39,603 nucleotides of DNA, taken from the NCBI GenBank assembly GCA_018398765.1, contig JAHBMJ010000837.1, positions 1-39,603 of the forward strand. The letters run 5' to 3'. The translations under genes were made by a program, and so were the position numbers. This stretch comes from Chromera velia. Taxonomy: Eukaryota > Sar > Chromeraceae. The first letter of the stretch is position 1. Every line of letters begins with the position of its first letter. The notes under the pieces were generated by a model. The model did no database searches, was not told the origin of the DNA, and worked only from the letters and a program-made list of their open reading frames with translations. Shown in pieces: positions 10,035-21,815 of the stretch.

Positions 10035-12175
10035 AGAGAGAGACTGACCAAGACTTGTCTCTGGACATATCTCAGAGCGATGGACATCGGGTGGCTCTCT
10101 ATACAGGCGGATATCGAAACGACTCTGCCGACCCTGTGGGGGTACAGGGAGGCAGCGCACAGACTCTGCATTCCTCCCAGAGAGGAGCCAACAACAGCAT
10201 GGAGACGGTCGATTCCCAGGTAGTCTGCACGAGAAGAGAAAAAAGGCAACAGACAGACCAAACTTGGATTCAGAGAAACCCCACGCACAGGGACACAATT
10301 GGGTGCACACGAGCTCACTCAACAACGTGGAAGGAAGCACACTGCATGGAGTGAAGAGGGAGAAAGCTGGGAGAACAGAAAGTGCCAAACCATTCACTCA
10401 CTCACTCACTCACTCATTCGCTCACTCACACACACAAACACACCCACACACACAAACACACCCACCCACACACACACAAGAGGGAGAGAGAGAGAGAGAA
10501 AGAGGAAGAGGAGGCCCCTGAGCAAGAACATCCCCACGAGAGATCAACCTCATGAGAAAGACTTGAATGCACTTCCAGCGTTGAGAAAAACAAAAAAATA
10601 GCATCAAAACATGACAGGATGGGAATTGCCAAACATGGTGGAGCACGAAAGAAGAAAGGAGAAGCCACCATGAAAGCACGACACAAAAAGTATTGCAGAG
10701 GAGAGGACTGCCGTAAGGGCAGAGACAGATGAAGAGAGGAAGAGGAAGAGGCCAGGAAAAAAAAATTGTCAATCCAGGCCATAACACACTAGGGAAAAAA
10801 GAAAGAGAGAGCTCTGTGGAGTAAGGAGGGGGGAACGCAGAAGGTGCGGGGGCAAGCCAAAACATGGTGAGAGGAAGGCAGGCACCAAGACTCCATCCAT
10901 CCATCCATGTACCCATGCAGCCCCTCACTAACCCAACAATGTGAAGTGCACCCGCACCATGTCCTGCACCGTGAAGAGAGGGAAATCGAGTCCGTAGGGT
11001 TTGTTTGTTGCCGGATTGATGGAGGAGGGCCCGGTGCTGCCTCCACATCCTCCCAGGTGGTTCACACAAATGATGAAGAAGTGGTTCGTGTCAAGTGCCG
11101 CGCCAGGCCCAATGAAATTCTCCCACCATCCTGCATCCATGCAGGCACGCGAGGGAGGGAAGGAAGGAAGGAAGGAAGGCAGGCACCAGGCAGGAGTTAG
11201 TTCAATGGAGTAATCTGGCCTGTTTGCACATCTCCCTCCGCCAACCGCCAACCGGAGTTGACGCTCCTCACTCCTGTGTCATCTTCCTGAATCATATCCA
11301 TGAAGCAGAATGATCACTATCCAGGCATTTTCCTCTCTACTGTCTCTCTGTTTCTCTTCTCTCTTCGGACAGACTGAAATTCTCGGTTCCTTTTCCCCCC
11401 GCTAAGTTCTGTCCCATTCAAAACTTTCTTCCTGGACTGAACTGGACCGGACCAGCTCGGCAGAGCAAGAGGTGGTACGAGGAAGGGAAGGGGCAGAAAA
11501 TGAAGCAGAACAAAAAAAAGTAAGAAGAGCCTGTCAGGACGAGTCGATAAAAAAAACTCACGTACCGGGTTTCGGGTTTTTCGAGTGGGACCTCGCATGA
11601 CTCGAGGCCGACAGTCCGCACGTGAGAAGAATGACGTTGTCTCTCTTCTCGTTCATCGTCCCCCAGGTCTCGTACGCAATGTCCAATTCGGGCAAGACAC
11701 CTCCAAACTCAACTTGGAAAGGTACACGGTGGTGGTATATCTCGCAGCCCTCCACGTCATTCACGTAAGAAGGCTCGGGACCGAGAAGGAACGCGCTCGA
11801 TTTCTTCGTCCGCGCTGTTGCTACGTTCACTCGGGAGGGGTGGGGGGATGCTGCTGGGCCCCCGTCCTCCTGGTACATTTTCTCTGCGGCAGCGGCGGCG
11901 GTGGCTGCGAGACCCTGCTGCTGCTGCCTGAGCTCGCTCCTTCGCGAAGGGGACGAGAGACTGGTTGTGCTCCCCCCAGCTGGTTTCCTCGCTTGTGTGA
12001 AGAAGGGCCTCCCATGGCCATGACTGCTCCGCGTAGGTGCAGAGGGTGCAGAGGAGGATGAGGCAGAGGGGGTAGATAGAAGAGAAAGGGAATTCAGAGG
12101 ATTTGAGGATTTCGATGTGAGGCCGCCGAAAGATAGAGGCCTCCTCCAGTGCCTCTGCACGGACTGCAAAAACAT
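7616..12175 (-). CDS. Homoserine O-acetyltransferase (MetX-like alpha/beta hydrolase), 8 exons
   Basis: Transfers an acetyl group from acetyl-CoA to L-homoserine on the way to methionine. Exons: 12175-11566, 11130-10933, 10224-10049, 9628-9531, 9122-8969, 8480-8400, 8268-8174, 7745-7616, giving 513 residues. Family landmarks in order are [12 protein letters not shown], the block [11 protein letters not shown], and the nucleophile elbow [10 protein letters not shown] (Ser284). They continue with A-D-P-N-F-H-G-G, the Asp450 segment [11 protein letters not shown], and the catalytic His484 in Y-G-H-D-T-F-L. All seven introns are GT-AG with TGCAG acceptors. About 100 N-terminal residues precede the core; they are basic at first and then Ser/Ala-rich, so an organelle (perhaps mitochondrial) transit peptide is likely. 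The ATG at 12175 is preferred over an in-frame GTG two codons upstream. Related serine or homoserine acyltransferases cannot be excluded. Confidence 0.93.
8942..8966. repeat. Poly-C (poly-G on the gene strand) tract with an unresolved base
   Basis: A run of about 24 C containing a single N at 8955 lies in intron 5 of the minus-strand acetyltransferase gene. On the transcribed sense strand it is a G run starting at the third base of the intron, directly after the donor at 8968-8967. The N probably marks sequencing failure in the homopolymer. Confidence 0.9.
9981..10032. repeat. (AC)n microsatellite in acetyltransferase intron 3
   Basis: A nearly pure AC tract followed by GA repeats, ending about 10 bp from the exon 3 donor. 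Similar AC/GA tracts lie at 10428-10500 in intron 2. Confidence 0.9.
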
Positions 12176-13022
12176 GGCCACTCTCTGGATCCTTCCGGCT
12201 TTCCTGGTCCTTTCGTGGGCTTCTGGATGCTTCCAGAAGGTAAAGGCTTTCGTCTGATGGACTAGCAGCTAGGCTGGTTTAACTCCACCTGCGCTCGAGG
12301 CGCGAAAAATTCAGAAACAGAACAGTGTGTCGAAGGAGAATACGCACGCGACTTACGAGGCAGTCCAGATCGGCTCAAAGGAAGGGGCGCTTAGCCTGTG
12401 CTCTGGTGTGCACTGCGCAGACTTTTCACACGTGCATGTCCACCTGCTCATTTATCAATCACCCTATACGTCTTGCCGTGATCTTGCAAGGACTCGCGGG
12501 CTTGGAGACTAAAGGTCGTAAGAATTGATCGAAGAGAACGCCGTCTCGCAGCACCTCGGCCGCCGCGGCCCGCGGGGGGCCGCGCGGGCCGGCTGGCCGG
12601 GGGCGCGGGCGGGGGTCAGGGTCAAGTACGTGCAGTTTTGGCCCCGGAAAATCTTTAAACTGCCAGAAAATCGCTTTTGAGGATCGTTCGCAAAGGCATT
12701 GGTGATGACGTGCCAAATCCGCGCGGGGCGTCAACCTAGCCGTCTCCATTGCCCAGTCTCCGAACTTATGTCCCCTTTCCTCTTTGTGCAATCCTTGCTC
12801 CAGCTTTGGTTTTCAGGCGTCTGAGCGGACACACTCTCACTTACTCGTTGAATCTCCTGTGGACCTCTGCCCCTTACGCGCCCTTCACCGGTGTCTGTTT
12901 CTCTCACATCCCTGCTCGCGTGCAGCCGACAAGAGTGGCCAGCTGTCCCAGTACTGACCCATTTCCGTCTAAAGACGTCCCTGCCCTGAGATCAAGTCGA
13001 GAACGTTCCTGATCCAACCAAG
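12176..13022. promoter_or_regulatory. Divergent promoter region between the acetyltransferase and POR genes
   Basis: The two start codons (12175 minus, 13023 plus) face away from each other across 847 bp, so both promoters must lie here. A very GC-rich island sits at about 12545-12615 (CCGCGG, GCGCGGGCC and similar words) and stands out from the surrounding composition. No TATA box or known motif was identified with confidence. The minus-strand open frame across the island (12791-12459) looks like a by-product of GC content. Confidence 0.45.
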
Positions 13023-15418
<2,396 letters not shown>

Positions 15419-15866
15419 GAAGTCTTTAATTTATCTTTGAGGGGCGTGGTAGGGCAAGGGGGGGTTGGTTGAGTCTAGTCGCGGACACGCGTTGTTCCTC
15501 TTGCCTGGTCTGCTAGTTCAAGAATTGGGTAGAGGACAGCGCAGACGCGTAGACAACAGAGAGCTTCTGTAGGGTGAGGAGGGGGGGAAGGGCAGGGAAG
15601 GGAAGAGAGAGGGAAACGGTGGCAGACAGTCTGCCCTCCTTGCCAGCGAGAAAGGAAGGTTCCTCGTCTCGTGATGGGCAAGGAGGGGGGGGCAAGGAGG
15701 GGGGGGGTTGGGAGTAGTCAAGCGAAGTGAGCTCAAGAGGTGACAAACGTGAGAAAGAGCTTGAGAGAAGCTGAGGGAAGTTCAAAGTGAAACGGATTCT
15801 AGATAGAGGGCAGAAGAAAAGAAACAGGAAGGCCTCGTTGGTAGGCTTTCTTTCTTCTCCTGTCAA

Positions 15867-15898
<32 letters not shown>

Positions 15899-18169
15899 CA
15901 ACAGCGTGCAAAGCAGAGGAAAGGGTAAAACCAACGAAATGGTCATGAAGGAAACATGAGGGAGAGTAAGATGAAAGCCGAAAGTGGTTTTGGGGGCCGG
16001 GGGGGAATCAGAGAAAGCAGAAGGTTCCGTTGTGAGATGACGCGTATGTGACTGGATGCATTTATTGGAGGGGCTGTGGTGACTGAATGGCGAGGGGTTG
16101 GTATGCCATTGACTGATTGATTGAGTACATCATGAGTACTTGATCTATCGGTTCTGCGTAGAAGAAGAAACTCCTCGATCTTCTTCGTTGAGTTGATTCT
16201 GCAGACTGCCACGGTTTCTTTTTTTTTGCATCTGTCATGTGTTAGATTTGATTCTATTTGCAGTGCTCTTGAGAATCGAATCAACAAATCACGCGGCTCG
16301 TGGTGAACTTGTGCTTTCTTCTCTGTTCCTTTTTATCTGTCTTTCTTTCGGTCTGTCTGTCTTTCAATCAGCAGTAGTTTTGGGGTGGTCTAATTGTCTG
16401 ATTGAAGGAGCGATCGACTGATTGATTGATCGATAGTGGGCTCAAATGACTCTTTTTGAAAGGTGGGTGTGCCATCCGCTTCTCTCTCTTCCCTCTGGCT
16501 GTGGTTTGCTCAAGATTCCCAACTTCGTACTGCTTCGTCCGAGTTGTTTGAAGGGTCCTCCTCCCGCTTTGAAGAAAAAGTGCACGTCTTCGCCGGAATC
16601 ATCGAAAAATGCTGTTGCTGACTGGGTGAACAACTGTCAGATTCGACTGACATCTCTATGTAAATAAATAAATGATCTCACGGGCATGCAGGTTTGCCAG
16701 GAGAAAGTAAGGCAAACTGGCCTCTGCTGTCCGTGGCTTCATCATGCATGTATCGGGCAGAAAGCTTTTTTAAATATCAGAAAAAGAGAGAGAGAGAGAG
16801 AGAGAGAGAGGAAACGCTGTGCGTGCGTGTGAGTGTGTGTGTGTGTGTGCATGCATCGGTCGGTCTCACAGTCAGGGAAGAAAGACATGATGCAGGTTCA
16901 TGATCCGTAGACAGGAAGTATGCTGCGCAATAAATCTCTCTCCCTCTTCCCCATAGGTTTCTCTTTGTTAAGATTCGACAAGTGTAATCGAGAGGTGAAG
17001 TGAGGGGACGGCTCAGAAAAATAAAAAGAAAGGCGAGGGGGGGGGAGAGAAGAGGGCAGCTGTAGTTGGTTTTTAAGTGGCCCGGAAAGTCAATGCGCCG
17101 GTCGGTGGATGAATGGATGCAGGCATGTATGCATGCACGAACCAAATGGAAGCGATTGCTTCCTTCAGCCCTTTCCTATTCGAAAGCAGAAGAAACATAG
17201 CACGGAAGAAAAGGCAGCAGAGACAATGGTGAGTGAGTGATTGGAGGTCCAATTCGTGTCGATGGATCTGTGCATGAGTGTGTTGCAAGAAAAACCCAGT
17301 GTCTTCTTTCCTGTTCGTGGTGCCTCTCCCCCTATCTCCCAAGTCTTTTTTCGTCTTTTTAGTACCGCCACTACTGTTCTGTCCATGTTTGCATATAAAG
17401 AAGACGAAAGGCCCTTTACCAGCTTGTTCTAGGTACTGTCCTGCCTGAACTTGTCAGTCAAAGTGTTTACTGAAGAATAATGAAGAAAAGATAACAACAA
17501 GCTAGAAGCAGTCAAAGAAGACTTCATATGCAGCTTGTTATGGATCGTCCCGTGTGCAGAGAGAGAGAAATATAGGAAGTCTTTAAGAGTACATCACAGT
17601 TGTAAGCAGAAGGAAACACGCGAGCAGAGCGAGCGTGTGTTACAGCGCGTTGTGTGCATTTGGTGCGCCAGAGAAGCCGAGTTAGGCAGGACTCATCTTC
17701 TGCGCGCACGCCGAGCGAACTGCATGGCTGACTTAATACAGAACCGGAAAGATGTCCCCAACCAGATCTCCGTCGCGCATGCATATTGCAATACAGAGAG
17801 ACGCATTGAATGCAAAGCTTGCATGCATTACAATACAGATCAATACACAAGAGGCTGGCTTGATTGAGCTTGCTACTGAAAGACTCTGATCAGGAGGTCC
17901 GACTGGTAGGTACGTCTTGGGACAGGCTCTCATCCTGTACGTAGAGCAGACTACACAGACGCAGACACTAAAGTTGAGATCTGTCCAAAAAGATCCAGGA
18001 AGTCTATATACGCTAGCCGGTTTGGAGGAAGGACAGATCTGAACACAGCTCTAGATGCAGCTCTAGATGCAGCTTTAAGGTGATTACTGCACACCCAAGC
18101 TTAAATTTCAAACGTTAAAAGACACTTTTCATGGGTAAAAGTAATTGTTTGTATGCAGTGTTTAGATGT
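15419..18169. other. Intergenic region, no supported gene
   Basis: This 2.75-kb stretch between POR and the LTR element should contain the POR 3' UTR. It holds G-rich runs (about 15680-15712), a GA tract at 15870-15898, another at 16787-16810 followed by a GT tract, repeated GATTGATT words near 16115 and 16420, and two copies of AGCTCTAGATGC at 18048-18072. Short open frames here have low-complexity or unfamiliar products, and I do not support any as genes. Confidence 0.5.
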
Positions 18170-18493
18170 GTAAGTGAAATTGATGCGCAGTCACGCAGCA
18201 ATTGTATAAGTATGCCAGGATGGTCCGTGAAGGTGCTGCGCGTATACCGCGCGATATATGAATTATTTGCATGCTTTCAGCGGCGACGGAATTAATTCAG
18301 GCATCCATGTACACATGTCAATTAATGATAATACATGTAAGAGATGTAAACTGATGGCTGTGCTGGTTGAATACAGGGAATTGTGGACAATGTATAGACG
18401 GATACTCACCTGAAGACAGAGAGCTGTAAGAAGTGACGTGCACAAGTGAATGTACGGCTGGAGGCAGCCAGTAGATCATCTATTAATTTTACT
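18170..18493 (+). repeat. Left LTR, 324 bp
   Basis: Aligns without gaps to 20217-20540 with 21 differences, all transitions. It ends just before the perfect 14-bp palindrome GGTAGACGTCTACC at 18494-18507. Confidence 0.92.
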
Positions 18494-18564
18494 GGTAGAC
18501 GTCTACCGAGAGTACTGAATCTCATAACCTACTGAGTCAGTCTCCATAAGCAACAGTTGAACAA

Positions 18565-19809
18565 ATGTCTCTATCGAAGCCTAAGAGGGCAGACGAGGAC
18601 AGAAAAGTCACACAGAGGCAGCTGGGAGACTATCCATTGATTTTGGATGGAGTGCAGTGTGATACATGGCGCAGTGACTGCCAGGGAATCCGGGATGCAA
18701 ACATTAAACTCTTCGGTAAGACTGATGAAGAGATACATCAGTATGATGCCTCTCAGACGTACCTCACTGCAAAGAACTATCCCAAGGCAGGGAAGGCCGT
18801 GGAGACAGTCTTCAGAATGAAAGAGGATGGAGATACGAGCTTGAAGACGAGTGGTCAGTTCAAATAGAAAAAGTATATCGACGCGTTGCTTGCAGCCATC
18901 AAGAAATCCCTCGAACATGTTGACTCGAGGCTGCGCAGTCAGATCAGACAGGAATGGGCACGTTTAAGTGCAGACGGGGTACAGACGTACAACTTGCAAG
19001 AGTTGGTGGATCACTTTGATAACCTGTACAAACGAATGAGGGCAGCAGGAGCAACCAACGATATCGCAGATCGCACTGAGGCTCTTACGATCAGACAGTC
19101 CCTCCCCAAATACTATGAAGTCCTGTGGGCAGCCCAGATGAGTGAAGACCAATACCATAACCCCACTACTCTACTCAACAAATGCAGAGACATGGCAGCC
19201 AAATCATAGAGCAACAATTTTGAATCAGTGAAACACCTCCGCACAGACCTTTTGTCACCTTCCAACACCCGCGTGACAGGCGAGTTCTCTGCCAATTACG
19301 TTGGGGGCACTGAAGCTCCACCTTTCTCTCACAAAGGCAGAGGGGGGAAGGGAGGCAACAGAAGAAGAGGTGGGCATGGAGATAGAGGAGTGCATCAGAG
19401 TCAGGGGGGATCGTTCTCGATTGACAGAATGAAATGCCCTGACTGTGGTCACAGAGGGGGACACGACGAAGGGTCTGACTGCCCAGGTCAGCAAAAGTAC
19501 TGTATGATCTATGATGCCTTAGGAAAAGAAGGGTATTATTTTGAGCAGTGTTATCCCCTGGGAAGAGAGAGAAAGAACGCCAGGGGGAAAACGAGGGGAC
19601 GAGGTGGACCTCTTTCCATGCGAGGGGGTACAACTGGAGGAGAAGGAGGCAGTCAAGGCATGTCTGCCATGATGACATCCTCTCCCCCAGAGCCTCCGTT
19701 CCCCTGGATGAAGGCAATGGGAATTAGGAGTGAGGAGAACCCGACTTTCCGAGTCGGCGAGGTGTTAGGGAAAGCTGGGGAGGAAACCGGCTTGGGTGAT
19801 AGCTGGTAA
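18565..19809 (+). pseudogene. Retrotransposon gag with two in-frame TAG codons
   Basis: A single frame runs from the ATG at 18565 to a TAA at 19807-19809, interrupted by TAG at 18865-18867 and 19207-19209. With those ignored it spans 414 codons. The N-terminal half resembles capsid regions of copia-type gag (a W-R-S-D-C region, then helical Leu/Arg-rich sequence with S-L-P-K-Y-Y near 19100). The second half is Gly/Arg-rich. It contains a zinc-knuckle-like C-x2-C-x5-H-x5-C at about 19435-19485, one residue longer in each of its last two spacers than the classical C-x2-C-x4-H-x4-C. A Gly/Arg basic tail follows. Both interruptions are the same codon and no frameshift is present. Decay is the simplest reading, and read-through is the alternative. 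Confidence 0.75.
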
Positions 19810-19918
19810 AGAAGAAATTGAGTGACAGGGCAGAGGTGCATGAAGAGAAGAACATGCTATGAAATCAGAAGGAGAGAAAGAAGTCTTAGAATGATGAGTG
19901 GAGGCGCTCATGAAATTA

Positions 19919-19921
<3 letters not shown>

Positions 19922-19996
<75 letters not shown>
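19922..19996. repeat. (GA)n tract inside the LTR element
   Basis: A purine tract of AG dinucleotides between gag and the right LTR. The word GTGGAGGCGCT occurs three times around it (near 19899, 20009 and 20102), which suggests small internal duplications. Confidence 0.85.
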
Positions 19997-20216
19997 GAAG
20001 AGCATGTGGGTGGAGGCGCTCACAGAACAAAGTCCTGGTGGAGAGGCCAGGCGCAAAGACCACTGGAGGGAGTGGCAGAACACGCGAAGAAAGGAAGTCC
20101 AGTGGAGGCGCTGGCATAGAGAAACAGGGGGGTGCATGCGTGATTTGTGCTTGCATCAATCTTAGAATCATCCATCCGTTCGAGTCATTCAAACTCTTCA
20201 CTGCTGGAAGAAGGGG

Positions 20217-20540
20217 GTAAGTGAAATTGATGCGCAGTCATGCAGCAATTGCATGAGTATACCAGGATGGTCCGTGAAGGTGCCGCGCACATACCGCGTG
20301 ATATATGAATTATTTGCATGCTTTCAGCGGCGACGGAATTAATTCAGGCATCCATGTACGTATATCAATTAATGACAATACATGCAGGAGATGTAAACTG
20401 ATGGCTATGCTGATTGAATACAGAGAATTGTGGACAATGTATAGACAGATACTCACCTGAAGACAGGGAGCTGTAAGAAGTGACGTGCACAAGTGAATGT
20501 ATGGCTGGAGGCAGCCAGTAGATCATCTATTAATTTCACT
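20217..20540 (+). repeat. Right LTR, 324 bp
   Basis: Direct partner of 18170-18493, preceded by the purine tract GAAGAAGGGGG. It is followed by ATGT, which also precedes the left LTR. Confidence 0.92.
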
Positions 20541-21815
20541 ATGTACTAGTATGTGTACACATCTAGATACAAATTTGGAAAAATAGATTCAACTACAGAT
20601 TCAAGTATATTTATTAACAAAGGCTATAAAATGAATAGTATAAAATAGTTAAACTTTCTATAACTTTTTAGTAAACTTTACTACATATTAAAGATGGTGT
20701 GTAATTCGTTTTGTTTATTTTTGTTTGATCGCATATTTGATCGAAATCTGAAGGGAATTATATCATTACCAGTAACATCAGGCTTTATCAGGCTTTGATC
20801 ATCCATTGATTTGATTTAATTGATTTGGTTATAGATGGTTTATATCGTCGGTTATAGACTGTTGTAGTTAGACTAAGCTAGACACAGTTTGAATCAAAGG
20901 CTCACTACTTAGCTCACTATTAGAATCACCAGGTCTCACATGGTCTGACCAGGTCTTAAAAAGCTAGTACAAGACTGCTACAAGCCCTTTTCTTAATCTT
21001 TACACTAATCTTACTAAATCTTTTTTTATTTTTGAATGAATTTGAATGGGAAAGGGTTCATAATCATAAAAAGGATGAAGGAAGACAAAAATATGTCTTA
21101 TGGTCCTCAGACACCATCCTCCTACCAACTCTTACTACCGAGTTCTATTTTAAACCTTTTTTTTTTAATATGATTTTTTTTTGTGCACGAAGATGTGATT
21201 TCTGATTGTGAAAGAGATAGAAAGGGACAGGTGAGTACAGGTGAGACGGGAAAGCTTTGCTACATGCAGTGTGATACAGTGTGACCATGTGTGACCGCGG
21301 ACTTGTAATTGTACGCGTGGATGGCATGTGGATGGCCGGCCCCCACTGCACGCCCCCAGGCCCCCGGACCCGGCCGTGCACTGTCGCGCGGGAGGACGCG
21401 TCTCGGATTGTCTCGCGGAGACCATGAGCATAGGATGCCAGCAATTGCCAGCATGATGCCAGCTATTGCCAGCTATACAGACACAACGTGTACAGTCATA
21501 TATCACAGTACTGCACAGTTATACACAGTCCACTTACGGACATGGACAGAGACTCTGCTTTCCTCTCTGATGCGATCGTCCGATCGTCGGTGTTCGGTGA
21601 TCTCTCATTGAGTCGTGCAACCGACAGCAGGCTGACAGTCTGATAGGCCGTCTCCGTTTTGTTAATTGTCTGAAGTGAACGGTGAAGGATCAATCGCTGC
21701 GTCCCAATCAAGAAATAATTCACGAAAGTAGATAAAAGAAACTGAGGAACTAATCAGCTCGAGAGCGGAGGGAATTGAGCGAAGAAAGTGAAGCGAGCGT
21801 TACAATAGACCGACC
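20541..21815. other. AT-rich DNA then promoter-side DNA of CWC27, no gene seen
   Basis: 20541-21190 is AT-rich and shares the word CTATAACTTTTTAGTAA (20658-20674) with the AT-rich family at 1247 and, inverted, at 5707 and 31381. A GC-rich patch with GGCCGGCC and CCCGGACCCGGCCG lies at about 21335-21415. It is followed by repeated TGCCAGC words at 21436-21475. The last few hundred bases before 21816 should hold the CWC27 promoter and 5' UTR. No specific element was recognised. Confidence 0.5.

Larger units (their letters stand above)
18170..20540 (+). mobile_element. Gag-only LTR retrotransposon, 2.37 kb, non-autonomous
   Basis: Two 324-bp direct repeats (18170-18493 and 20217-20540) enclose about 1.7 kb. 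The repeats have short inverted ends: AGTGAAATT near the start and AATTTCACT at the end. A purine tract (GGAAGAAGGGGG) precedes the right repeat, as expected for the plus-strand primer. Just after the left repeat comes TGGTAGACG, which could serve as a primer-binding site because it starts with TGG; I cannot match it to a tRNA. ATGT lies immediately outside both ends, a possible 4-bp target duplication. The only coding content is a broken gag. There is no protease, integrase or reverse transcriptase, so it must have moved with help from another element. Confidence 0.85.

Noticed and set aside
12459-12791. A 110-codon minus-strand open frame in the divergent promoter region
   Set aside because: It is kept open mainly by the GC-rich island and has Pro/Arg low complexity. 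It lies where two promoters are expected.
18494-18507. The 14-bp palindrome GGTAGACGTCTACC as a transcription-factor site
   Set aside because: It overlaps the expected primer-binding site just inside the left LTR. There is no independent evidence for a regulatory role.
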